DNA of 64,000 nt from Ovis canadensis (Eukaryota; Chordata; Mammalia; Artiodactyla; Bovidae): the NCBI RefSeq assembly GCF_042477335.2, contig NC_091255.1, positions 30,606,501-30,670,500 on the forward strand, given 5' to 3'. Position 1 is the first letter of the stretch, and every line of letters starts with the position of its first letter. Made by a program: the position numbers and the translations under genes. Below the pieces are notes generated by a model. The model ran no database searches. It was given only the letters and a program-made list of their open reading frames with translations, and was not told where the DNA came from. Shown piece by piece: positions 23,123 through 32,606 of this stretch.

Positions 23123-23380
23123 TGGAGAAGGCAATGGCACCCCTCTCCAGTACTCTTGCCTGGAAAATCCCATGGACGGAGGAGCCTGGTAGGCTGCAGT
23201 CCATGGGGTTGCAAGGAGTCGACGCGACTGAGCGACTTCACTTTCATGCACTGGAGAAGGGAATGGCAGCCCACTCAGTGTTCTTGCCTGGAGAATCCCA
23301 GGGACGGGGGAGCCTGGTGGGCTGCCGTCTATGGGGTCGCACAGAGTCGGACACGACTGAAGCGACTTAGCAGCAGCAGC
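23123..23380 (+). mobile_element. Bov-A2 dimeric SINE
   Basis: Two Bov-A units in sense orientation ending cgacttagcagcagcagc. Perfect 14-bp duplication agcagtgcatgtgt at 23109-23122 and 23381-23394 marks a fairly young insertion. Confidence 0.92.
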
Positions 23381-24009
23381 AGCAGTGCATGTGTGAAGGA
23401 ATATTTTTCAGGAAATAGTAGGCTCAGATGTAGGAAAGTATGATATGGAGTCTACTCTATGGCTGGGATTTCTCCTACTGAAGGAAGTGTGAAACCCGGA
23501 TATACCTTTAGTGTGAAAGCATGAAGAGAAGTCATTATGGTTCATTGTTCAGCCTGTGTCCCACCCCCTGGGCCTTCTGGAATACTTTCCCAAGTCAGGA
23601 AATGTGTGGCTAGATTTAGGTAGGATGGTTCTGAGGAGCTGTTGGGTTTCCATGCCATCACACGCCTCCTCCCAAAAGCCTCTGTCCCCCAGCCTGAAGG
23701 GCAGGGTGCAGCCAGCCTCACGTCTGATTCCTGGGTGCGCCTGCCTCACACAAGCAAGCCAACCACACAGGGCTAGAAGTGGGATACAGGAGGAGGCATG
23801 GTTAGGGCCCAGGCCCCCAAACCAGATCGCCTTTGACATTAAAGGATATGAAGTCCCCAGCTAGCCAAACCACTCTCCGGGCCTGCAGTCACAGAGGTGC
23901 AAGCAAGGCTGGGAGGCCAGACCCTGCTGCAGCCTCGTCTCTCCTCAACCTGCATTCTCTCCTTCAATTCCGAGGAAGGAACAGCTATGGAAATGGTCCT
24001 CTCCAAGTT

Positions 24010-24215
24010 CCCTGTAGCTCAAACAGTAAAGAATCCGCCTGAAATGCAGGAGACCTGGGTTCGATCCCTGGGTTGAGAAGATCCCCTGGAGGAGAACGTG
24101 GCAACCCACTCCAGTATTCCTCCCTGGAGAGTCCCAGGGACAGAGGAGCCTGGTGGGCTACAGTCCCTGGGGTCGAAAAGAGTCGGACACGACTCAGCAA
24201 CTAGCACTAGCACCT
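24010..24215 (+). mobile_element. Bov-tA SINE
   Basis: tRNA-Glu head with B-box ggttcgatccc, then aagatcccctggaggagaac and gagtcggacacgactcagca. Confidence 0.88.
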
Positions 24216-24799
24216 CTGCAACCTCGAGGCCCAAGCTGAACAAAGTTGCTCTTCCCTACAAATGTGTCTAGGGCAGAACTGACGCCGTTGCTACGTGCAG
24301 ATTTTTGGTACACATGCTTTGGGCAGCGGCCTGGCTCCCTGAGGCTTTCAGTGCTTGCAGCTGCTCCAAGGTAACTCGGGACCCTGCTTTAGGGACGGTC
24401 AAGTCACCAACAGCAGCACATCAGCTTGTCTGTTCATCTGGCTGCTTCTAGCATATTCCCTTTGCATGTTCATTGATGTAAAGTAAGATCTTGGAGTTAA
24501 AAGGTGTTTACATGAGTGTTTTCTTTAAAACACGTTTTCCAGGTGAGCCAGCCAGGTCAGCTCCCACAGAGGGTGGAGGCTGCTTGGCCAAGAGGGGTCC
24601 ACAGTGCAGCAGATGGTTTTCAGTACCAGCCAGGCTGTGGTGCTGTTTCTGGGGTCTTCGCGTGACGTGACACAAAAGTGGAGCTAAAGGTAGCTCAGGT
24701 TGTGGTGACACCTGGTGTTGTTAATAACCCTGGGAACGTGCTAGGAGGTCCCAGGTGAAGCTGGTAGAAACCAGTTCCCCAAGGTTGGCTTATCCTCTG

Positions 24800-25030
24800 G
24801 GCCTGCATGACTTTTTTCCCCCTTAATTGGTGTGTAATTGTGTAACACTGCCGTGTTTCTGGTACAGCAAAATGCATCAGCCACATGTATGCATATCCCT
24901 ATTCCTTGGATTTCCTTCTCATTTAGGTCACCAGAGAGCACTGAACAGAGTTCCCTGTGCTATACAGTAGGTTCTTATATATGTACGTCCGTCTACCAAT
25001 TCATCCCATCCGCCCTTCCCGCTTTGGTTT
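24800..25030 (-). mobile_element. L1 3'-end relic
   Basis: The block caaaatgcatcagccacatg, gtcaccagagagcactgaac, ttccctgtgctatacagtag is the reverse of an artiodactyl L1 3' UTR. Confidence 0.65.
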
Positions 25031-25961
25031 GTCTGTGAATGACTGAAATTCTAAGGTGCGATAGCAACTGAGGCTGGGGAGGGGTAAGGGCTTTTATGCC
25101 TCCCCCGTCTTGAAACTCCTAGAGGGCGAGGTGGCGGGTTCCCAATGGACGTTTCAGGAACCCGGGGACATCAGCGTTTGCTGAGAGCTGCTTTCCTAGA
25201 GGCTCCATTCAAAGGAAAAAGATGTGCTAGATTTTTTCTGTAGCAGCTGCTTCCCATTTCTGTCCATTTCCTCCTAGTTTTTGGTCCAACTTTCTGTACT
25301 TCAAGATTTTTGCCGAGAACGAATGACGATGTGGATGGATCTCCCGCTGCAGCAACTCTGAGCTTGCCACAGGCCCAGGGTGGTGGAGGGAGACTTGACT
25401 CCATCCTCTTGATTGCAACAACTTGCATCCAGGAGAAATCCCCACCCCTCCCTTCAGCGTTGGGAGTCGTTTTGAGGTGTCACTGCCCCCTTGTGGCAGA
25501 TACCACCACTACAGCTACATGTAGCACAAAGGCAAGGGGCAGCTTGGCCAACCTTCTGAAGTTCTAAAGGCTTCTTTCAGCCGAGCGGTGATCTTTACTT
25601 GTCATGTGCTGCTCAGTTTTCATCCCGTTTTCCTGGAGAAATGGTGACAAATACTGGTAAAAAACTGAGAAGGATTCAAGATAGCTAATTTCCATCAGTA
25701 GGTAAAAAACTTCACCACCACTTGCTCCCCCATGATCATTTAAAAGACTGCCCCTTTCCTCTGCTAAATTATACCCAGAAATATATAAAGAACTCACAAG
25801 GCATGGTTTACAAGTCATTGATCATAAAGTGAAGGGGACGCAAATTTCTTTTCCTTCTTACAACCAGGATGACAAAACCGGTGGAGAGTGACGTGCCAGG
25901 CATGCAGTGCTGTTTTCCTGAACAAAGACAAGATATAGGGTGTGTTGCTCTTTCATTGGTT

Positions 25962-25967
25962 TTTATT
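25962..25967 (-). terminator. MRM3: Candidate MRM3 poly(A) signal
   Basis: TTTATT on the + strand reads AATAAA on the MRM3 strand, about 1.84 kb after the MRM3 stop. I saw no AATAAA or ATTAAA nearer to the stop, but non-canonical signals may be used, so this is a weak call. Confidence 0.3.
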
Positions 25968-27802
25968 TTGGGATAAAAATAAGAGGAGGCTGGTTTCATG
26001 CTGAAAAGGCATGGAGCCTCTTTTCAGTGATGTATATTTCTTTAGCACTTTTCCAAGGTGTTGGGAGACTGTCAGTAGAGTGGTATTGTTCTGTGGGTTG
26101 TCCCCCACCATTTCACCTGCAGGCATAGTGGCTGTGAAGCTGGCAGAGGAGGCCACACACAGCCTTTGTGGGCTCAGCACAGTACAAAGGCTGTGGGCTC
26201 TTCTAGTTTCTGAAGGCTGACAGGGATAGATGCTCTCAAGAACATTCCAGGGGCCACTGTCGCCCAACATTTATGTGGGGCCCTGGGCAGGTCCAGACCA
26301 GAGCAGCTTCCAGCCTGTCAGCCTGAGAGAGCACAGCCAACCAGAGAGATTGTTCCTGTAAAACCCACTCCTCTCCAACATAACACCACATAACAAAGCA
26401 GTCCCACCGGGGCCGCTTAGGCACAGCCATACATGACCTTTTGGTTTACCAGGGACCTGGGTGAGGTGAAGGGGTTAGGAGAGGTCCCTAGTTTCTCTGG
26501 GCCACGCTGCAACTCACTGGACCTCCGTGACGAGCAGCTGAGGGGCTCCCAAGGAAGCCCAGTCAAGGCAGGAGCCACCATATGGAAGGGAGGTGCTCAC
26601 ACTACACTGCTGGCATCTTGGTCTTCAACCATACTCTCTGTGGCTGCAAAAACACTGCTCAAAAGTCAGTCCCATACTCTAGTCCCGCCCCCCGCTTCCC
26701 ATAGTGACTTAAGAGTGATCACCACCTGCCCCTGCCCTCATGTCCCTGGCTACATCCCACTGGTGCTCAGTAAGGATTCAGTCTGCCCTGTTTTAAGAGA
26801 AGAACAGCAGGGTCTTGCTGCCGAGCTGTGGGCTCAACGGCCCCGAGTGTTCATCCTCAGGACTTCCGCCCCTCTCCGTGCAGGAGCCTCTGTTCACACA
26901 GCACCAAGAACACTGGTGTTCTGTTTATGCTGGACGAGGGGTTAATGTAAACAAGTCATTCCATTTAAGCAAAAGGGTTACACAAAGCAGGACTAACAGC
27001 AGGAAGCCATTACAAGGAGTATGGCTTTGTTGAGAGATGCAGGGTTAAGCTGAAGATTTAAAAACTGTTTTTTCCTTTTCTGAACTGAGTCTTCAAATAG
27101 ATATCTGCAGAGGTGCTAAGAAGGTGTAATACCAACAAATGAAATCAGCTGTTTCACCAGAAATTAGGGAGAAAAACTGTGTCATACATAAACTGTCTAA
27201 GTCATGGCCTGCATGAACAATCAGAGATTAACACAGCCAAGCCAGAACCACTATTAATACTACTGAATGCCATCACCTGTACCCTTAGCTTCCTCAATCA
27301 TTAATCTCTCAGCTATGTCCTCACCACTAGGCCAAAGATGAAGATGGGCGTTGAGACCCACTGACCACACAGAAATAAATAAAGGATTTTAACATAATCT
27401 ACTGGTCTGCACTTCACAGGGGCTTACTTTCCATTGACCAATGATCAGAGGAGTAAGTGACCAAGCCTGGGCACTCTAACCAGCCCTCTCTGACTGCAAG
27501 TACCTGCAGCTGTGGAGGGAGGGGTCCTCCTGCCCAGGATGCTGCCTTCAGCAACTTTCTGGGCACAAAGATGCTCTTTGGTAGACAATTTTTAAAAACG
27601 TAAGAGCCACGAGGCGCATTACTTCTGTTCTCTTACCCACCCACACACACACATAAAAATCAGCGGGAAGATGGGAGACCTCAGGAGGAATTTTGACCTT
27701 CCTTATTTTTGAGGCTGAGCAGAGTCATGGAAGCTCTTATTTTTCCAGTAACCAGAGACAACTTCAAGCTGAGGACAGCTTCCACACACCCTCCTCTTGG
27801 TG

Positions 27803-28341
27803 TTAATGCCTGTCCCTGCTCAGGCGTTCCACCCTCACCCGCAGCTGTCTTTTGCCTTCAAAGAGCAGGATGCTCGCAGCCATGGCTGAATTCAGGCTGT
27901 CTACGCCGGGCACGATGGGGATCAGCAGCCTCCCGCCCCCTGTGCTCTCGGCCAACTGCAGGGACTCCAGGCTCACGCCGTGGGTCTCCCCACCTATCAC
28001 CACGGCCGCCGGTGCCTCTGTCCAGTCTGAGTCGTAACTCTGGACCTCGAGTTCAGGGAGCCAGTCTTGACTCGCTCCACTCTCTAGATCCTCTTCCTCT
28101 TCCTCATATTCATGAAACTTCGGCGGGCGGTGGTCACGTACCCAGCCATAGTCACTGGCCTTGTTAGACCTCTGGGCCTGGGCCTGCACATAAAGGCCAC
28201 AGTTATCGGCCACGTAGACGCGGGTGTCAGCAGGCAGGTGGTCGGGCACTGCTTCCCAGTCCAGGTTGTTGATGATGGGCACCTGGAAGTGCGCGCCCAT
28301 ACCTGCCCGCAGCACTTTGGGCTCCCAGGCATCCACACAGC
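27803..28341 (-). CDS. MRM3: MRM3 coding exon 4 with stop codon
   Basis: The acceptor is tttgctag. It encodes CVDAWEPKVLRAGMGAHFQV through SPOUT motifs VVIGGETHGVS and GVDSLNSAMAASILLFEGKR, then TAA at 27805-27803. It carries the knot-forming half of the catalytic domain. Confidence 0.95.
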
Positions 28342-31300
28342 CTAGCAAATGAAAGAGGATCCAATTAAGATTACAAACCTTCCCAGACAAGGGGACTTTG
28401 AAGGAAGTCAGATTAATTCTGGATCAGGATAAAGCAAAAATGTCCTATCGTGGCCTTGGCGGCTGGGACCTCTGCCTCCCCAACTGTAGCAGCGTCCAGC
28501 AAAGTGCTGTAACAGATTTTATTCATTCCTTCAACATGCACCACACAGAATCCCCTGGCGGTCTAATGGTTAGGACGTCATACTTCTATTACAAAGGGCC
28601 ATGAGTTGGATCCCTCATCAGGGAACTAAGATCTTGCAGACCATGTGGCATGGCCAAAAAAAACCTCCCACACACATGCCAGACATTTGGACAGGAGATG
28701 GGAGAGCCTGGAAGTCCCCAGCCTCAAGGAGCTTGTAACGGAGTGGGCAGTGGTGAAGGGACGACATTTCAGCAGGTGACTAGATTATCAGTAACAACTG
28801 AAGTTAAAAAAGCATAAACAGGGTAACAGAAAACCCTTGTGCACAGCATGGCAATCGGGGAAAAACCACCGGGAGAACACGACACTGAGCTGCATCGTGA
28901 AGGACAGGAGGATCTTGTCAGGGAAAGACCAGGGCAGAGGAGAGTTACAGAAGCGGCAATCGCGCCACAGTCTGAACACTGTAAGCATGATAATCGAGCC
29001 AATTAATGGGAGTGAGGTGGGAGATGAGGCAGGAGGCAGGAAAGGACCAGTTTAAAGGAGGGTGGTGTGCCCAGCCGAGGGGTTTAGGGTTTCACCCATT
29101 AGACAATATAATGTCACCAAAGCATTTTAAGCAAAATAGGGACAGAATCTGGTTTATATTTTAGACCCATTTGGCTTCAATGTTGAATCTGGACTGGAGC
29201 AAGGAGGACACTAGTAATGGGGAAATTACAGCAATCCTGGGAAAAACCAAGGCCAGAGCCCTGTCCTGCACACACCCCGTCTTCGCAGTCGTGCTAAACC
29301 CAACTGCCTCCATTCGTCAGCAAACACGTGGCCCTTCCCAGTGCCACAAGCCAGGAGACAGCAGGACTGGGGCACCATGTATTTACTACCCTCCCTGACT
29401 TGTTAGCACACATTTCCTAATTGTAAGTTATCTTAGAAGCTAATCTGTCAAACTTGAGGAAAGGTTAAGTAGGCAAACCAAGTTCAAAAAGGAAAAAAAA
29501 AAACGTGGAGAAGGTAACACTGTCTACGTGGGTCCCCAACCACAGGCTCTCCTGAGCACTGTGAGAAACAAGGGCTGGGAGGTGGGCTGTGTGCCAAGAG
29601 GCTAGCAGTCGGGGAAGAAGAGGTGCCATCTAGTCTGACTTCTCCACCCAGTTAGGAGTAAGGGACAAGCTGAGATTCCCCCTCATCCTCGGGTCCTCTA
29701 CGCTGGGCACCACATCAGATGTTCCCTGCCTTTCTCTACCTCTCCCATACCAGCCACCAGCAACAACGTGGAAACCGCCTGCCTGGGTGATACAGGTCCA
29801 TTTCCCCAAACCACGCTTGCTCTCAGAGCTCTCAACAGTGAGGCAGGTGAGTGGGGTATGGATATAGGGCCCCCGAGCCTGACTTTCATGCTGGCAGAGA
29901 GATGCACCCCAGGAAAGGGTGATGGGGGGAAAGAGCTGGGAAAGGCAATACAGGTGAGTCTTAGCAATGGGACCACTTCTCTTTACACCGAATGGCAGCT
30001 TCACTGCTTCTGATGGATGATCCTCTCCCTCCTTCTCCTTCCAGGCTGTAATAGGTCTATTAGACATGTCCCAACTGTCAGGCAAGTCTGTTTGGAACCA
30101 AGGCTACAAATTTCTCTTTATGATGAGGGGACAGAACCAAGTGTTAAAACCGGCATCTATTTCTTCCCTAATTAATTTTAAGTTCTTTTAAAAACCTAGC
30201 AGGTGTCAAAATAATTTTAAAGATAATCAACAAGAATGAGTGTGCCAGGCATGGTGCTGAGTACTTGATGTTCATCTCACTTAATCCTCAGAACAACCCT
30301 ACCAGGTAGATTCTATTACGCCTGCTTTCCAGATAAGGGAACTGATGCTCGCAATGCTGCTCACTTACACAGAGTTACCAAGGGACAGATCCAAGAACCA
30401 AATCCATACACATCTGCCCACGGAGCCAGCTCACTACAAACAGCCACCTAATCCACCCAGTGACAGGCGATCTTACCTTTGGTGAGTAACACTTTGCTGC
30501 AGCCTGCCCCAGCAGCAGATCGCAGAATTGTCCCCAGGTTCCCAGGGTCACGGAGATTGTCACAAATCAAGGATATTGGCAGTGTGTGGCGAAGCTGAGT
30601 CTCAGGGTATGTCATCTTAACATGGTCAGGTTTGGCAAAAATCCCTGAGGAAACAAGAAATGTGATTCATTTGTCTGATGTGGGTATGGGGAGTAATCTG
30701 ACGTTTTGGTTATTTATCACTGTTGGTGTATTTGTAATTACATACATGTAAACATTCTGATGGAAAAAATTCAGTGTGCTCCCCACCAACTCCCTCATAA
30801 CTGCTTTCAACAGTGTAATGTATCTTTTCAGAACTTCTTCCATGCACTTCCCTACATGTATGTCCATCTACCCATATGTAAGTGCTTTTTCTTTTATAGT
30901 AAAATCACACTCTATGTGGGGCTTCCCTGGTGGCTCAGAGGTTAAAGCGTCTGCCTGGAATGCGGGAGACCCGGGCTCGATCCCTGGGTTGGGAAGATCC
31001 CCTGGAGAAGGAAATGGCAACCCACTCCAGTACTCTTGCCTGGAGAATCCCATGGAGGGAGGAGCCTGGTAGGCTACAGTCCATGGGGTCGAAAAGAGTT
31101 GGACATGACTGATTTCACTCACACTCTATGTAATTATTCTGTAATCTAGTTTCTTTTTTTTTTTTGGCCACACTTAAGTGGCTTGTAGGATCTTAGTTCT
31201 CCTATCAGGGATTGAACCTGGGCCCACAGGCAGTGAAAGCACCAAGTCCTAACCACTGGACTGCCAGAGAATTCCCAATATTTTCTTAAGTTTTAACTGG

Positions 31301-32377
31301 ACATTAAAGGTTGAAGTGACCCCCAAAACATAAGGTCTGAGGAGGAGTGATTATTCCCTGCAGACTATAAAAACGCACAATACAAATGATGACAGAAAAC
31401 TAGCTTCAGTTTCCACTTAAAATACAAGATTCACAGATTTGAACACTGTTGTAAGAAAAGGTTAGGCTCAGTAATATTTTCAATTTCATTTAAATTTGTT
31501 GCCCTGAGACAAGTATGAACAAATAATTCCAAGTCTCCCTTTCTACAAACACAGTGAACAACCACTGACCCATTATTCCCTGTGGTGTTACCAGGTCGGA
31601 CCAATCCTTGATATCCTCAAATTTCACCTTAATAAGGCTAACACCTTTCAGCTTTTCAATGGGCAGCTCCTTTATGTATTCCAGACGGCTAAAGAAGAAA
31701 ACTTTGGGCACAGCACCAGCCTTGAGAGCGTCTGCAATCAGCCTACGACCTTCCAGCAGGATCTTCCCCTGCTTTTCTCGAAATGGCCTGGACTTAACTA
31801 TGGTCATCACACTGCTGTGGGTGGAAACAAAAAGACAGGATCCTCATTACCGACACACATCGAGTTCTAGCAGACATGAAGAGCTTCGTAGTGAAAGAAA
31901 CGAACGAACTGTTAGAAAGACACTTATTCTGCCCTCTGTGCATAATAAAAACCAGCGAGGTGTGCTGCAAGAAAGTCCTCCAACGCAAGGGAAAGAGGTC
32001 AAGCTCTCGCTATGAGGACTGAGGAGAAAAGAGAAAACTCGACAAGCCTCGGAAACACATCACCTTAGCCTTTTGTCTCCAGGGAAAGCCTTATCATAGC
32101 GAAGCCCCGACTCTTCCCAGGTGCTGGGGGTCTGGGATGCTGGCCCCTGAATCTGCTGCTTCTGTCGCTGCTCCCGGGGACCGGCCTCTGCCGCCGCCTT
32201 CTGAGGCTGTTTCCCGGGATCAAGCTTCCGTTCCACAACCTCATCAGATGGAAACAGCACTTTCACGGGGCTCCGCCGCAATGCCCGGACCCAGCGCCGC
32301 GCATCGAGGTCCGAAGCCTGCACCACCGGCAGCAACGGTCGCGTAGCCCATCCCACGCGCTTCACTAGCGCCGCCAT
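27803..32377 (-). CDS. MRM3: rRNA methyltransferase 3, mitochondrial (complete, 4 exons)
   Basis: Minus-strand exons 32377-32064, 31814-31570, 30644-30477 and 28341-27803 join in frame to 421 codons plus TAA (human protein about 420). MRM3, formerly RNMTL1, is a SPOUT-class (TrmH/SpoU) enzyme that 2'-O-methylates a guanosine in the peptidyl-transferase loop of mitochondrial 16S rRNA using AdoMet (family knowledge). The first 36 residues are basic with few acids, fitting a mitochondrial targeting peptide. Residues 125-185 form the substrate-binding N-domain. The SPOUT motifs are visible: CDNLRDPGNLGTILRSAAGAG in exon 3 (written over 20 only as a motif range; key residues N-P-GN-R), then VVIGGETHGVS, and IPIVPGVDSLNSAMAASI near the C-terminus. 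An acidic insert (YEEEEEDLESG) lies in exon 4. All junctions are GT/AG. The gene is divergent from GLOD4 with 139 bp between start codons. Confidence 0.95.
28549..28662 (+). mobile_element. CHR-type tRNA-Glu SINE
   Basis: cccctggcggtctaatggtt, catcagggaactaagatctt and gtggcatggccaaaaaaaac in sense orientation. Confidence 0.83.
30235..30430 (-). mobile_element. MIR SINE relic
   Basis: Reverse MIR pattern: gtgccaggcatggtgctgag, ctcacttaatcctcagaaca, cagataagggaactgatgct. Confidence 0.72.
30477..30644 (-). CDS. MRM3: MRM3 coding exon 3
   Basis: The acceptor is tttcctcag and the donor is gtaaga. It encodes IFAKPDHVKMTYPETQLRHT and then the first SPOUT motif with DNLRDPGNLGTILRSAAG. It was found from splice sites because no ATG-initiated frame covers it. 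Confidence 0.93.
30918..31118 (+). mobile_element. Bov-tA SINE with 13-bp target-site duplication
   Basis: cttccctggtggctcagagg to gttggacatgactgatttca. Flanks share tcacactctatgt at 30905-30917 and 31119-31131. Confidence 0.93.
31155..31276 (-). mobile_element. CHR-type tRNA-Glu SINE
   Basis: A T-tract, ttggccacacttaagtggct, cagggattgaacctgggccc and actggactgccagagaattc in reverse orientation. Confidence 0.83.
31570..31814 (-). CDS. MRM3: MRM3 coding exon 2
   Basis: The acceptor is ccacag and the donor is gtcagt. It encodes SVMTIVKSRPFREKQGKILL onwards to DWSDLVTPQGIMG, the SpoU substrate-binding N-domain. The length is 245 nt with phases matching both neighbours. Confidence 0.95.
32064..32377 (-). 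CDS. MRM3: MRM3 coding exon 1
   Basis: The ATG is at 32377-32375 and the donor gtgatg follows 32064. It encodes the targeting peptide MAALVKRVGWATRPLLPVVQ and a low-complexity linker rich in Gln, Lys and Ala, ending DKRL plus two bases of Ser. A second ATG 13 nt upstream is out of frame, so this start is preferred. Confidence 0.93.
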
Positions 32378-32390
32378 CTTCCCCCGCCAT
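32244..32390 (-). other. Overlapping upstream ORF at the MRM3 start
   Basis: A 48-codon frame begins at an ATG 13 nt upstream of the MRM3 ATG, in a different frame, and stops with TGA at 32246-32244, inside MRM3 exon 1. It exists because the block GGGGGAAGATGGCGG is tandemly duplicated. Whether it is transcribed depends on the start site, which the sequence does not show. Confidence 0.45.
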
Positions 32391-32395
32391 CTTCC
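32371..32395 (-). promoter_or_regulatory. Tandem YY1-like sites over the MRM3 start codon
   Basis: Two adjacent copies of AAGATGGCGG on the MRM3 strand, 13 bp apart. The downstream copy contains the MRM3 ATG itself. YY1 sites of this form with an embedded start codon are known near many TATA-less mammalian start sites; binding here is inferred. Confidence 0.55.
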
Positions 32396-32516
32396 CCCGC
32401 CCAGTGGGCTGCGTCACGAAAGCGCGCCGGCGGTGGCCAGTGACATCACTAACGCGCCGGCGTCAGCTGTGGTTTGTGCGTCGCTGTACGCGTGACTGGT
32501 GGTAGTGTAGGTGGTC
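32378..32516. promoter_or_regulatory. Bidirectional CpG-rich promoter of MRM3 and GLOD4
   Basis: Only 139 bp separate the two divergent start codons, so both genes must share core promoter DNA. There is no obvious TATA box. It has many CpGs, two copies of cgcgccggcg (32423-32432 and 32453-32462), a CRE-like tgacatca at 32441-32448 between them, further cgtca half sites at 32412 and 32461, and YY1-like ccgccatctt blocks at the MRM3 end. These factor names are motif inference. Confidence 0.8.
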
Positions 32517-32606
32517 ATGGCGAATCGCAGAGCTCTGCACTTCGTGTTCAAAGTGGGAAACCGCTTCGAGACGGCTTGTTTCTATCGCGATGTCCTGGGG
32601 ATGAAG
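32517..32606 (+). CDS. GLOD4: GLOD4 coding exon 1
   Basis: The ATG is in the context ggtcATGG. The exon encodes [20 protein letters not shown] and [10 protein letters not shown], exactly 30 codons, then donor gtgcag. It is the start of the first VOC domain. Confidence 0.95.

Larger units (their letters stand above)
20726..27802. other. Interval between convergent NXN and MRM3, including MRM3 3' UTR
   Basis: It contains two Bov-tA SINEs, one Bov-A2 and an L1 3'-end relic, listed separately. The right part must include the MRM3 3' UTR, whose end I cannot fix. The 170-codon frame at 26433-26945 has no conserved motif and I do not call it a gene. Confidence 0.5.
28342..30476. other. MRM3: MRM3 intron 3
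   Basis: It contains a CHR SINE (28549-28662) and a MIR relic (30235-30430). The rest appears unique. The reading frame at 29630-30085 has no recognisable family. Confidence 0.6.
30645..31569. other. MRM3: MRM3 intron 2
   Basis: Largely filled by a Bov-tA SINE and an oppositely oriented CHR SINE, both listed separately. Confidence 0.7.

Noticed and set aside
26433-26945. 170-codon + strand open frame between NXN and MRM3
   Set aside because: No conserved motif and no splice or promoter support; probably MRM3 3' UTR or flank.
30918-30985. tRNA-Glu-like head with B-box
   Set aside because: It is the tRNA-derived head of a Bov-tA SINE with target-site duplications, not a tRNA gene.
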